A stretch of DNA of 64,000 nt from Hippasteria phrygiana. Its lineage: Eukaryota; Echinodermata; Asteroidea; Valvatida; Goniasteridae. The notes beneath the pieces are model-generated. The model searched no databases. It worked only from the letters and a program-made list of their open reading frames with translations, and was not told the DNA's origin. This document shows positions 22,801-34,576 of the stretch, in pieces. The stretch covers positions 62,001 through 126,000 of the forward strand of contig JAZGUH010000557.1 in NCBI GenBank assembly GCA_037893225.1. The letters run 5' to 3'. The position numbers were made by a program, and so were the translations under genes. The first letter of the stretch is position 1; every line of letters starts with the position of its first letter.

Positions 22801-24963
22801 AGTTAGTACCCTTGCCTTGACTAATGGTGTACGTGGAGTGCACGCATGGTCATCATAGATCATTAATGCACACGCACATCACCACTCGGCATCCATGGCA
22901 GGAATGTGTCAATGCATAACTTTAAACACACTAATTGCATTGTAATGGATCTTTCTTCCCCTCCGGGGTTGGCAGTGTGCTTATGTCAGAGTGTTCTTGT
23001 CTTCCTGTAGGCAAGAAATATTGGTAGATAGGACGGCTATAAGTACATTTAAAAGTACAGCAAAGGGAAAAATCTTACGGAAGACAAGTTAAATAGAATG
23101 CATATGGGGAAAGAATGTTTCGAATTTCAACGAATTACTCCATTATAAAAATAAAGTTACTTTCTCTTGACCATCTTTAACAACGCATCAAAAACAAAAT
23201 CGTCAACAACAAACACAACATGAACAACAACAATAACAACAACAAAAACAATGTAAAAGGTACTCCAAGACGTCTCCAGCCTTCACCCCACTTGGTGTCG
23301 TGTAATCAATTTTAGCTCACCATCTACCATGTCAATGCAAATTGCACCTTTCGATTTCCATCGAAATACTTCCGTGAGCAGTGGAACTTTTGCAATCTTG
23401 TTAAAAATACAGTAAAGAGTTAAACAATTTATGCATGCCAAGCTGAAACACGATGGATATCATCAGTATAGGTAAAGGCATCCAACGGTGTCACTCACCC
23501 CAGACGCGACCATGTCACAATCTGTCATTTTTACCAAATAGTGGCATTTCGCCAGTGCACCATTTTCGTCCACAGCTATACAATTCCGGAAATCAAATAT
23601 TTCGCCTCCAGGGTCTTAGTGTTTGCACGGGTCCCTAAGTGAACCCCTGCATACATTCTATGCATTTTAATTAAACTGGAAAATGGCCCTTTTCAGCATC
23701 CCGGGTAATCTAACACCAACTTGTCAACGTGTTATACCTGACGTTGCAAGCAAGGCAAGGAAAATATCAGTAGAGGGGGAAACCTGCCTATTGTCACGCG
23801 ATCAATAGGAAAGCGTCTTCCCTTACTTGACGGTACCGGATTGAAAAGCTTCACGGGATCGTACAATATGTTTTTTTATAACATGGATATAAGCAAGACA
23901 GCGTTATTTCCATGTTATTTCAATGCCCTTTGTAACAATTCTATGAAGTAAAATTTTGCAAAATTATGATTTTTATATTGGAAATGTTCATATTCTTAAT
24001 CAAAAGCATGATGTCATCAGTGGCACTATAGTGGTGTTTCCATCGCTTTTCAAACATTTATTTTTACTTTTTCTGGGGAAAGGTTCCTCGGTTTGATTTT
24101 CGTATCCAACAGCTTGTTTTGAATCTATTTCTGACTAACATTGTTAGAAAATCATTGTTAAATGGTTATTTTGCAGGAACGATTTCTGTACTGTTATTAT
24201 GCTGTTTTGACAAGGAGTTCCTTCCATTACCAAACAAAAGCAGCGCCCCCTTGCGTGGCTAAATTATTCGATTTTAAAATAATGCTAAACTACCACATAT
24301 TGTTTTACTTTAAATGAAATCGAACATCATAGCGCGTGCCTGTATTGTTGCAACACCTGGTAATATGTGTGAAAACATGTTGGGCTTATATTTATCGCAT
24401 GGTTCGTTTAAATGTAGTGTGTATCATTTGTGGAGCTGACAACATGAGTTGCAGACAGCGTTCATACTTTGTGGGATTAAACACATACGTCAAACAAACC
24501 TGTTAAAGTTTGAGCTCAATCCGTCACCCGAATACTGAGAAAATAGTAAAAACGTTCATTTGTGCTTTTCGATTCTTAAAATCGAAGCAAGCCTGCATGT
24601 GTGTTCTTGTATGTCTTCGGACAAAAAAATTCTCGAATTTTCTCAGGATTAATACTAATACCATCTTTATATAACAGTCAGTTTTCAGACTGAAACTAAT
24701 CAACTTTAGTTTTTATCATTACCGAAGCTATATCATATACCTTTAATATTTATCTTGCAGAAGGAATTCCGAACCCGCTCCCGCATATAGAGCGCGGCCC
24801 AGACTGCTTTTCAAGAATAATCGAATAAACACGAATCTCGGCTTGAGTGGAGATCTATGCGAATGCCCCTTTCCCCTTAACTCCCAAAGAAATTTCAATA
24901 CTCCAATTTCAATACTCCGGAGCCATTTTTCTTTAAAAGATCCTAGAGAAGCACACACACACA
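22801..24963. other. Intergenic; (AAC)n-rich tract, otherwise nothing recognised
   Basis: About 23181-23252 is an impure AAC/CAA simple repeat. The block about 23280-23640 is complex, repeat-free and contains the octamer-like ATGCAAAT (about 23336); it could be regulatory. No exon is supported. Confidence 0.5.
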
Positions 24964-25246
24964 AGTGTGTAAACGCCTGCAGTCGGGGACCTCTTATTGT
25001 CCTCCTATTGTTCATACTTTAACTTTTTGGCAAGGGCCCTCATTGGTTTTGTACACGAATTTCAAACAGGGACCTACCTCAACCGGGGACCCCATTGTCC
25101 TCTCTTGTTAAAGGTCCCCTATTGAATGCAAAACAAACTCACCCAAGTGTGTAAATACCTGCAATCGTGGACGTCAAATTGTTCCTCTTTTGTTTATACT
25201 CTAACTTTTTCGAAAGGCCTTCCATTGGTTTTGTACACGATTTTCA
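24964..25246 (+). repeat. Two tandem diverged copies of a roughly 100-bp repeat
   Basis: Copy one (24964-25061) and copy two (25147-25246) share GTGTGTAAA..CCTGCA-TCG-GGAC, TATACTCTAACTTTTTCG (diverged in copy one), CATTGGTTTTGTACACGA. A third copy lies inverted at about 60977-61073. It is dispersed and non-coding; class unknown. Confidence 0.65.
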
Positions 25247-27524
25247 TCTTAGGACGATTGCCGGTATATACATACTCACATAGGTTGTGTGATTTTAATC
25301 TAATGGATCGGCAGTGCCTTCGTTGTCGTTTTGGCAGACAGAATCGATTTTCTGTTTTTCAATTAGATTTCGTTGGCTGACTTTTAGAGCGCCTTTTATA
25401 TCCTGTCTCCGTCCAAGGTCTCTGGAACCACTGTCATGAAATATATTATCGATTCTTTTTTATTGTCCCATATTTTTGAATTTGAGTCGTTACTTAGGTG
25501 TTTGGGCCCAAGCCCACAGTCCTGCTTTTACTGATTTTTATTGGGTGTTTGGTACTTTGGGCTAGTAATGTAAACACCTTAAAGCACCCTCAAAATCAAG
25601 TTCACACTTGGCACATCCATGCACTTTATTAAACATATTTATCAATGTGTAACTTTCTCGATGTTTCATTGGAAAAGCTAAGTAAGTACTTTTCAAAATG
25701 GCGCCCATGAACTGCTACCGTTCAGTTTATTTTCCACTTACTAAATTCAAATTAATATAGAAAAGACATATAAATTCTGACGATTGAAAATAGATGGTGG
25801 AAGTCCCCCCAAAAAGCAATGTTGTAAGTCCCCCCAAAAGCAATGATGTAAACAGGAAACCCGCCGAATTTGTATAGACATCGTTATATATATTCAGCAG
25901 AATTCTTGAAAGGCGGAGTGGTGGCAGATCCGTCGCATTGACACTCTTCAGAGCAAGGACATTGTCATCAGATTAAAAGATTCATCTCTCAGATAAGCGG
26001 ATGCCTTTAGCAGGAAAGACGTCCCTCGTGCCAAGCAGATTAAGAATTAATATTTGTCAGTGCTTTGATAGAAGATGGTCAGGCCCTAATCCTTTCTGCT
26101 AGCCTATAGTACCAATTGAATAATTGACGATTGCATGGAATCTGAATGAAATGTCAGAGCTATGGCTGGAATTTACAGGTGGCCATAGTGGAGGGTGGTC
26201 GTTACAGTTTACAGTTTGCGATTCATCAGGGAAATTCATAATTGGCCGCATTCGGCAGGTGGTATGATTGCCGTATGTTCGATTCCTTTCGCAAGAGATA
26301 AGTAAAAGCTGCTTAAGCGCAAAAAACATTGCTCTAAAAGTTACCTGCTAAAACTCCATGTGACTGTCAAGCTAAGCAAACAACAGCCAAATACCGGTCA
26401 CGAGCAATACACATGGTGTTTTGGCTTGGCTGGTAACCCGATTTCACTTAGCAATATTTGTGTGCTTAACCAAGAAAACCCTATTTAATTGCCACGAGTG
26501 TTTCTTTAAGGTGCAAACAAGATTTTGAGAAACTGTATCCATTTCGATTCAGCAAGTAAAACGAAGCATATTGACGTAGAGTCCTTGGGTTCGTTTTTTT
26601 TCGACGCACCGCCTTCATACCGCTGCCTTATTCGAGACTGATGACCATCTCTCTCTCTGCCTTGGGGGAATACGTGGGCGCGAGAGCTGGGGGGGGGGGG
26701 GCTTCACGTTGCAAGAGATGGGAATCCGTAGAGCAGATTACATCTGTAATCCACGTTGAGCTGACGGAGACTATACCGAAATTGCACTTTGAGAGCATTT
26801 TGAATTAACTCGTCAGTCTTGCCTCTGCAAGGTTGTTGGAACGAAAGACATAGGCAGGTATCGCTTACTTTTTTCTCTCCAATGCAACTGTCTCTACTCT
26901 TTCGAAACTACAGATCCAATGGAGTTTAGGTTCTTTTTTTTTATAGAATGGGAGAATAAAGGGTTTTAACTTTTATGGTATTTTTGATTTAGCTGTGGAA
27001 CTAGACACACATAAGCAGGGAAACGATTGGGTTTTCTCTACATTGGGTGTTCTCGATATAATTTACCTGTAAATAATCTAAAACGAATTTAAATAATTGC
27101 TACTTGGTAACAGTACTGTTATAAAAAGTCAGAGTTATAGAAAAAACTAAATAAATACATAACTTAACACATGGAGGCGCATTTAATTGTTGTAGAATTA
27201 TAATGAGATTTGGTTTAATACTCCAGGAGGTGTTATAGTTTCCCTGGTGATGAAGCAGAAAGGGAAGACCATTGAGAACATAATGCACGCGTAACATTAA
27301 ATGTACGCGGAAATTCATGTTGAACCAATTGAATTGAACAATGATTATACAATACAAACAATCAAAGATGATTCAACGTGGCGGTCAATAGGACGCAGCC
27401 CCCTTATGGTTTGATATAGCTTTGTTGCAGGCAGTGTTCATTTTTGTGATTCAGCACATACATGAAATAACAGTTTGAAACTATTCGATTTGTTTTTGAT
27501 CATTACCAAAGTAATGGGACTGTG
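25247..27524. other. Intergenic; no gene recognised
   Basis: CCCCCCAAAAAGCAATG is duplicated at 25805-25850. About 25890-26200 is complex and repeat-free. A G homopolymer lies at about 26690-26701. About 26330-26500 carries GCTAAGCAAA and ACTTAGCAATATTTGTGTGC words of the element family at 29686, an eroded copy. No exon is supported. Confidence 0.5.
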
Positions 27525-29230
27525 ACAACAGATAGATCAGAAATACTAGGAATCTGTTTAGACTTCTACCAAGAGCTTTATAGTTCAACAAAGCCTAGGG
27601 GAAAAAAAGAGAGAAAATACAACATGTGGGACAGAGTTACCTCTTATACTATCGACCGAAGTAGAAGAGGCCTTAGGACAAATGAAGGAAAATAAGGCAC
27701 CTGGCCCTGATGAAATAACAAGTGATATAATCAAAGCCGGAGGGGAAGAGACAATTAAGCATTTAACAAAGATGTACAACCAGATATTACAAGAAAGGAA
27801 AATCCCAATCAGATGGAAATAGGCAAAAATCATCATCCTTCATAAAAAAGAGGACAAAGCAGACATCCAAAATTACCGGCCGATCAGTCTACTCTCTCAC
27901 ACCTATAAGATATTCACTAAAGTAATCCAGAACAGGCTAAAGGAAACCTTGAATATACACTGTTAAAACGCTGTTTAAAAAGTTGTTTAAACAAGTTAAA
28001 CAACCCGGGTTGTTCATGTGCCCTGCTTAAACAGGGCACATGGTTGTTTAAGCAGGGCACTTAAACAACCCGGGTTGTTTAAAAAGTTTGAACAGCGTTT
28101 TAACAGTGTAAACCAACCAAGAGAGCAAGCTGGTTTCAGGGGAGGTTACTCAACAACAGACCACCTGCATTCAGTTAACCAACTCATTGAAAAATCTAAC
28201 GAATACCAGCTCAACCTTTGCCTGGGATTCATTGATTATCAGAAAGCATTCGACTCCATTGTACATAGGGACATGTTTGATGCACTTAGAAAAATAGGAA
28301 TTGATGAAGGATACATCTGCATCTTGGAAGACATATATATACAGATGCTACAGCAAGGATTCACATCGACAAGGATGTTTCAAAAGAAGTGAGGACAGAG
28401 AGAGGGATACATTGTCACCGAAGATTTTCACAACAGCCTTAGAGGAAGTATAGAAAGTCCAATCTGGAAGAAAAGGGAGATCAATATAGATGGAGAACAA
28501 CTGACCGATCTAAGATTTGCAGACAATGTAGTTCTGACTACAACATCAGTGAAAGATATGCAACATCAGCTATGCAGTCTGAACAGTGAGAGTAAACAGA
28601 TTGGCTTGCAAATGCACAAGGGAAAGAGAAAATTTATGACTAATTTTAAAACATCAGAAGAAATCACAATTGAAAATTATCAGATAGAAGAAGTGGACAG
28701 CTATATACAAATATCTTGGTCAAACATTGAAAATGGAAGACACCACAAAAGAAGAAATAGTGACCAGGATTAAAGGAGGATGGAGATGCTTTGAAATGTA
28801 CCGACAAGAAAATACCAAATGGTCAACAACAAAAGTGATGGAGCAAAAATTGATGATAGCAACACAGAGAGCTATGGAAAGGCGGATGCTTAACCTAACA
28901 CTACGTGATAAAGTCAGACAAACTGACACAAGACAAAAACACGCAAGTTAAGGATATCATAGAGAAGATTAAACACAGTGAAATGAAAATGGGCGGGACA
29001 TTTATTAAGAACTCAAGATAACCGGTGGACCAAGAAACTCACAGAATGGCGACCAAGAAATGGCAAAAGAAGAGGAAGACAGAAGAGGAGATGGAGAGAT
29101 GAATTCACCACATATCTGAACACAACAACATGGACAAGAATGGCAAGAGACAGAAGAACATGGAAATTGCTAGAGGAGGGCTTCATCCAACAAGGGTTGA
29201 ACACAGCCTGATGATGATGATGATGAAAGT
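27525..29230 (+). pseudogene. RTE-clade non-LTR retrotransposon remnant
   Basis: A 5'-truncated, broken copy. Visible in order are a DFYQELYSST region (about 27562), reverse transcriptase blocks NKAPGPDEITSDIIKAGGE (about 27690) and NYRPISLLS (about 27873), AGFRGGYSTTDHL and FIDYQKAFDS (28130-28260), LSPKIFTTALEEV in another frame (about 28413), LRFADNVVL (about 28511) and the C-terminal KWAGHLLRTQDNRWTKKL...ARDRRTW block (28987-29190). It ends in a TGA/GAT simple repeat (29208-29226), as RTE elements do. Damage includes a stop at 27820-27822, frameshifts around 28390, FADD changed to FADN at the catalytic site, and a MITE inserted at 27958-28108. It cannot encode an active enzyme. Confidence 0.85.
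27958..28108. mobile_element. Palindromic MITE inserted in the RTE reverse transcriptase
   Basis: Begins CACTGTTAAAACGCTGTTTA and ends AAACAGCGTTTTAACAGTG. The halves are almost fully complementary, with AACAACCCGGGTTGTT and GCTTAAACAGGGCAC motifs inside. TA flanks both ends. Removing it would join two adjacent RT blocks, so it arrived after the RTE copy. The small internal asymmetry shows a partial duplication of the TTAAACAGGGCAC arm. Confidence 0.9.
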
Positions 29231-29685
29231 AATATCATACCTATATAAACATTATGTACAAAAGCAGAATTGCTCATTTTGTTTTAAATTGTCCGGCCTT
29301 GTGACGCCATTTATTTTTAGTCGTTATTTTCCCATTCTCTGAGCCGCCCCTGCAGTAGCGCTGTTGTCCCCATACCTCCTAAAATAGCCTGCACGCATGC
29401 AACTATAATTTTGGACTTGTTTTATCTTATTAGATTCTCTTCACGACAACACTTACATCACCCTGCCACTTTATACTAATTACGAATAGTGTGTTGGACT
29501 GATTTGGGCTGGGTTACGGAGGAATAAATTCAAGAGCCAACGATTCCACGAAATGTGATTCATAGGTGCCTACCGCTGTAGAATTAAAAAAATAGAATAC
29601 GCGGCGTCTTGTGACGTCATAGCCAATTATTGTATATTAATAGCAACGGTCATTGATCGGGGCGCGGATCGGCAGACAACAACCT
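29231..29685. other. No gene recognised
   Basis: Unique AT-rich sequence between the RTE 3' repeat and the next MITE. Only chance frames are present. Confidence 0.5.
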
Positions 29686-29930
29686 GGGGCCAATTTCACG
29701 GAACTGCTAAGCATACAAATTTGCTAAGCGTGAACATTTTTCCTCGTTAAAAAACAGGATTACCACCCGAATTTACATGTGATGTGTACTGTTTGTGACG
29801 GGTATTGAGATGTTGTTTGGTTAGCATGACAATCACGTGGAGATTTGGCTTGTAACCTGCTTGATATTGAGCACGACATTTTCGTGCTAAGCATATTTTT
29901 GTGCTTAGCAGTTCCATGAAATTGGCCCCT
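29686..29930. mobile_element. MITE with GGGGCCAATTTCA termini, 245 bp
   Basis: Left end GGGGCCAATTTCACGGAACT + GCTAAGCA pairs with right end TGCTTAGCAGTTCCATGAAA + TTGGCCCC. The interior is rich in GCTAAGC and GGTTAGC words. Eroded relatives are seen at about 26330-26500 and 42851-43016, the latter keeping the CCGTGAAATTGGCC end. It is non-coding. Confidence 0.8.
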
Positions 29931-30014
29931 GTTATTTATAATGAAATGTGCGCAAGGTGGTCGGTGGTAAATGAGAGGAGTGTAAAGAGTACCGGTATAC
30001 AATGTACCGGTATA

Positions 30015-30255
30015 CACAGATTACCCAACGTTGGTACAATAGTCAGCTTGTTCAATCTTTGGGTCATTTTTCATGTAATTTACCAACTGTTGTATAACTA
30101 CAGCTGTTGTGTAACCCCACTTTAACCAACAATTGGTTTGGGCACAGCTGTGGTTATACAACAGTTGGTAAATTACGTGAAAAATTACCCAAAGTTTGAA
30201 CAAGCTGACTATTGTACCAAATTGGGTAATCTGTTTGCCCAACTTTCTAACAGTG
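30015..30255. mobile_element. CACTG-ended long palindromic MITE, 241 bp
   Basis: AGATTACCCAACGTTGGTAC + AATAGTCAGC...ACCAACTGTTGTATAAC pairs with its complement up to TTGGGTAATCTGTTTGCCC. The right end is CTAACAGTG followed by TA; the left end CACAG preceded by TA has lost about 19 terminal bases seen on the right. Arms are about 110 bp. Confidence 0.8.
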
Positions 30256-30314
30256 TAGGAGGGGGTTAAGCTACCGGTATGTCCTGGAATTATAAGACCC
30301 TCGTGTGTATTCTA

Positions 30315-30512
30315 CACTGTAAAAAAAGAAACAACACAGTTGTGCTTTTACTATACTACCGAAGACAACTCTTTGTCTTCTCTATTGTCCTTTACTTAAA
30401 CATTCTCCCATAGACAAAGTACATATTTGTACCTGTAATGGACCGTGTTCAACAAAAGACTTTCCTCAGAGGACAGCAATGATTTTCATTGTTGTTTCTT
30501 TATCCTTGTGTC
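30315..30512. mobile_element. CACTG-ended element, decayed right end
   Basis: Begins CACTGTAAAAAAAGAAACAA after TA. Near 30499 TTGTTGTTTCTTTATCC is the inverted counterpart, and AGACAACTC...GAGGACAG are weakly inverted inside. The right terminal CAGTG is no longer clear. Confidence 0.45.
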
Positions 30513-30540
30513 CTTAACAACAAAATATATATTAGATGTA

Positions 30541-30927
30541 CACTGTATTAAAAACGATGTGTTTAACTTCTGAACACAGAATTAAACGCAGATCTGTAAC
30601 ACTTTATAAACATTTGGACGCGTTCATGAATGAACACTGAACACATGTTTGAATAATTGAAACCCAGTTAAACTTGTGCTTAAACATACGCTTATAAACA
30701 CATTGTATTTATCAAAAAAATAGCTGGCCTGACGTTTCGAACTTAAGCAAATTCTTTCTCAAAGGCAAATGACAGTGTACAAGAAACAAACATGTAGAGA
30801 ACAAACATGTAAGAGGGGGTGGGAAAACACAAAAGAGGGATTGTATTTATATATGAACACGCGCGTGTTTCAATGTTCACTAGTGTTTAGATTATAAACG
30901 CGACATGCGTTCACCGGTTTTACAGTG
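30541..30927. mobile_element. CACTG-ended MITE carrying a nested insertion
   Basis: Begins CACTGTATTAAAAACG and ends CCGGTTTTACAGTG with TA at both borders. The interior is rich in TTAAACAC/GAACAC words. It is interrupted at 30713-30840 by a 128-bp insert flanked by the direct repeat TTGTATTTAT. Confidence 0.75.
30713..30840 (-). repeat. Short interspersed repeat, copy 2, with 10-bp target duplication
   Basis: The insert starts CAAAAAAATAGCTGGCCTGA + CGTTTCGAAC and is bounded by TTGTATTTAT at 30703-30712 and 30841-30850. On the minus strand it reads CTTTGAGAAA, hairpin GAATT-TGCTTA-AGTTC, GAAACGTCAGGCCAGCTA. This is the same order as copy 1 at 1454-1525 but with a different, still paired stem. 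A clean direct repeat shows it moved as a unit. Confidence 0.7.
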
Positions 30928-31090
30928 TACAAGACGTGTGCGCACACATACATGCAAGCGTATGCATGGGCCATGCTGCATTACAAGAGTTGCTTCGGGG
31001 TAGTTGGGTGTGGTGATGTATGCACCTCATGGGTGGATACATGCACATCAAGCTGTTGAAGTGATTTGTCAACCACCACTCCCTGAAAAG
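30928..31090. other. No gene recognised
   Basis: Unique sequence; only a chance minus-strand frame of 78 aa crosses it. Confidence 0.4.
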
Positions 31091-31212
31091 GTGGTCGCCC
31101 AACGCGCACGTGTTAAATTCAATCAGAATGTGCGTTCGCGTAACATGGCGTGACATTACGTCTGCAATTTTATCCCGAATAACCTTTGACCTTTGAGATA
31201 CCGAACTGGCTT
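31091..31212. mobile_element. Partial copy of AAGCCAGTTCGG-ended MITE
   Basis: It has the internal GCCCAACGCGC, GTGTTAAATTCAATCAGAAT, TTCGCGTAACAT, ATTTTATCCCGAATAACCTT and right terminus GATACCGAACTGGCTT of the elements at 39582 and 53628. The left terminus is missing. Confidence 0.75.
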
Positions 31213-31911
31213 ATTGTCCCATTCCATGCGCGAGAGATGGTTTAGTTGAGCAAACTTCCTCACTTGATCATCGCAGGGTCGCAGGTGCCTTAAAATATTA
31301 CAAGATTCCTGGTCATTTCTAGAGCATGAAATCGGACAATTCTTAAGGCGCACTGCCTTCTAATTCTAGAAGTAACGTGTTTGCACTTGCAACAATTTTG
31401 CAACGTTCAAGGCCTTGTTGATGATCAGGAGTCCTATATCTCCAGAATTATAGACGCCTTCGTAACCCGCTCAAACGTTTGAGTTGAGGCTGCTCGTTGC
31501 GGGGTTAACTGGTTAAACGTGCGTGCGCCCAACACGCTAAGCCACACACTTTCAAATAACCGGCCGTTTCTATTTCACCTAACTCCACTCAATTGCTGTC
31601 GATGGCACGGTCACGTCCGCAGTATTTATTTAGAACACAGTAGTTCAAATAATGGCGATTATAAATGCATGGCAGAAAGGACGGTGTTTGACTCAAGGCG
31701 TGTTTGAAGTCGGGGGAGTGCACACCGAGAGGTGATTATATTGGGTATTATTCTGTCTTCATATAAGAAGCTATTTTGTTTGAAAGTGACTATTAATTTG
31801 AAGTTGATTGATATTTCACCATGCTAGCTTGCTGTAAATTCTCAGCGAGAGAAGATATTTCCAGAAATATTTGGAAATGGTGTTAAGTTGTTAATTCTTT
31901 CAAAACCATTA
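31213..31911. other. No gene recognised
   Basis: Unique sequence with short chance frames. I see no repeat or exon structure. Confidence 0.5.
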
Positions 31912-32030
31912 CACCGCAAAAACTGTGGTGTACCATTGGTATCTCTGTAGGGAACCATTCGTCCAATATAGATACCACATGGTGTTAATTTAACACATGG
32001 TGTTACCACATGGTGTTAATTTTTTCAGTG
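31912..32030. mobile_element. CACTG-family palindromic MITE, internally duplicated
   Basis: Begins CACCGCAAAAACTGTGGTG and ends TTTTTTCAGTG. It has the ACCATTCGTCCAATA core. ACCACATGGTGTTAATTT occurs twice in the right half, a small tandem duplication. Confidence 0.7.
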
Positions 32031-34393
32031 CTAAAGGTAACGTTAACGCCTACTGACACTATTGTTCTTTAAAGGAAACTTGCCAAAAATATCAACAGGT
32101 TTATTCAGTGGTTTTCAACAAGCTATAGTGTTTGTGTTTCTCAGTGTCCATACTTCATCCATATATTAACAGGAAGAACGTTTTCAATTTTGGTGTTGTT
32201 AAATCCGTATGTTGCTATTATAACATTCTGGGTAAGCCCTGTACAATTTGTTGTATACGCGAAGTACAACTTTATAACATTGTTGATGCGAATGCTGTAT
32301 AGGCTATTTATATTTCATTCTATTTAAATTCGTCACTTTGTATAAGTAGGCTACTTTAAGTGTTCTCTATACATTTTACAGATCAGCTCTTAGACACTGT
32401 TGCAGCAAAGTGTTTAGGTGGGCTATTTCTTTTACATATTCAAGCAGAATTTGAATAACGCTTTCGAATAGATCGACTTCTGCGTTAGTAGTATGACTCA
32501 CGCCTCTCCAAAATCTCCTTACTGTAGACCAAGTTGTACACACTGCATATTATGTCAGCAAAATGTCAAATTGTAATATAGCATTCATGAAAGTTGTTAA
32601 TCAAACGTATTGTGCCTGCAGCTTTCAAAGCCGTTGATTGTTTTTGTGAACACTTATACCGTATTGCCCGGGGTATGGCTAGGTGAGCATGTGCCGGCTA
32701 TTCCTTCCGATTGCCCGGGTAATTCAGTCAGGATTCGTTGCCGTGAGAGAATTGAATAATAACTGAGGGGGTTGGGAGCAAGACCCGAGTCAGGCGTGAC
32801 TGAGGTCACTATTATAGCGGACAGCCGTGCCTAGCAGATATTTCAGAAACCATCCTCTTTTGACCAAATTTAGCTTTTAGATATTAGACATAATATTTGG
32901 GGATGATATATATATTTTGTAATCTATTTTATTTTATTTTATTGTATTCATTTTATATATAGCATTATCCATCAGCAAAAGTGCTGATGACTGGATAAAA
33001 ATGTACCCCGGTATATAAAAACAAATATTTTTCAAAGAAGAATTCTACCAACAATTATACATAATACAGATATATCAAAGACCATATAGATCTACAAAAT
33101 GTAAAGTGGGTAAGAGATTAAAAAGCCTGCAAAGTGCCCTAAAAATAAATCTAGCACGCACTGGGCCTGACATTTCCTTTACTAACTTACAACCTTGTTG
33201 CATTTTCTTGAAAACACATCAACCTGTTCTCAAACCAGCCTATAGTATTATACAGGCATGCAAAACGGCCGAGCATATTACGTGTAAATTTCTTAGCAAA
33301 AAGAACTTGCTTACAGGCCACTCATGTCATTGTAACTTGGACAGTGAATCCTGCAGAACAGTTTTATTATGACAAGAGTGTCTTCTCAAGCATATTTTAC
33401 ACATCAGCTCATCGGTGTCGTGATAAGGTTAAGGTTTGAACCATTCGAATATGGTGTCGTTAATTTGCCGCATCATCGCGTCTACACATCCAGTCACGTA
33501 GTAGAAAATAATGCGATGGGCCAAGCGTTTTAAAATGTCTCCATCAATGTCGTTTGTATAGATTTTGGCGCCAAACACGATAATATTGTTGTCACGTTCA
33601 CCATCTTTTTTTATCCAACTCTCCAAAGTATAGCCTGCGTCATTTAACTAATGACGTGCGCACAAATGTTCATCTCCGTGAGTAGTTTTTCTCACGTTAA
33701 ATTCTGGTCAAAACAAGGAAAACATTTTTTTTGACGAGTGGATTGTTTTCCTCCGTTCATCGTGGCGAACAGAACTTCAGAATCTCGTGTTGGATGAAGT
33801 AGGCCTATGCCCGTACATGCTGAATTAAACATAAACACGAGCCTTAAGCATCTCAACAAATTGACCGAAAGTAGGGTGTACATCTAATTTTCAAAGAGAG
33901 AAAACCAATCACATTGCCGCCTTGTGCAGCCGGTTTTGCGTTTGATGCCAAAACATATTGAGTCAGCCAGAGTTATCAAAGCCTTGTATCAACGAAGCTC
34001 CTATGATTGTATACAACAATGACAGAATGAGACATGCTTCACTGTTGTAGGCCTACTGTTTGTTTTACGGATTTTTATAAGAGGAAGATGTGTGATTTTT
34101 TGGGGGGCAGTTCAGAAACAAAACGAGTTTAGATAAATATTTCATTGGAAGAAATAAATTATTGCAAATGAAACATTATAAAACTACAATAGCCTCGATA
34201 GTCTTGGACTGGTTCCGTGTAGTATTCATATAGTAGACTATAGGGCCTATATAGACTAGTCCAACCACCGTTGACGTGGCAAGTCTCGCCAAGGTAGGTT
34301 TGCTCTTGACAACTGCAGATCTGAGTTTAAAGTGTTTCATTTTCTCTCTGGTCGAAATAGACAAAAACAACCTTTAAAAGCAACCTTCCCAAT
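32031..34393. other. Intergenic; no gene recognised
   Basis: An 88-aa frame at 33106-33372 was inspected and has no domain, splice border or start context to support it. A TTTTA-rich tract lies near 32925-32945. Two TAGGCCTA words occur near 33800 and 34050. Confidence 0.5.
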
Positions 34394-34460
34394 AGAGTAC
34401 CGAAGTGATGACGTCAATCAATGCAATGTTTGGAACCAGAATACATTCTAAACTGTACTC
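34394..34460. repeat. Half copy of the MITE at 1567
   Basis: About 60 bp from GAGTACCGAAGTGATGACGT to ACATTCTAAACTG matches 1564-1624 essentially base for base, then stops where the right half of that MITE should begin. The fragment is bracketed by ATAGAGTAC and GTACTCTAT, an inverted pair. Confidence 0.75.
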
Positions 34461-34552
34461 TATAGGCCCTACTTCGTAAGATCTGCTTGGTTGCAGTTTT
34501 GCTTATCTTGACTTAAATATTCGGTCATTATCAAGCGCCCAGGCCCCAAGGC

Positions 34553-34576
34553 GGTTTTAAACGTACGTTTAAAACC
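34553..34576. repeat. Perfect 24-bp palindrome
   Basis: GGTTTTAAACGT followed directly by its exact complement ACGTTTAAAACC, with no spacer. No flanking repeat explains it. Confidence 0.9.
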
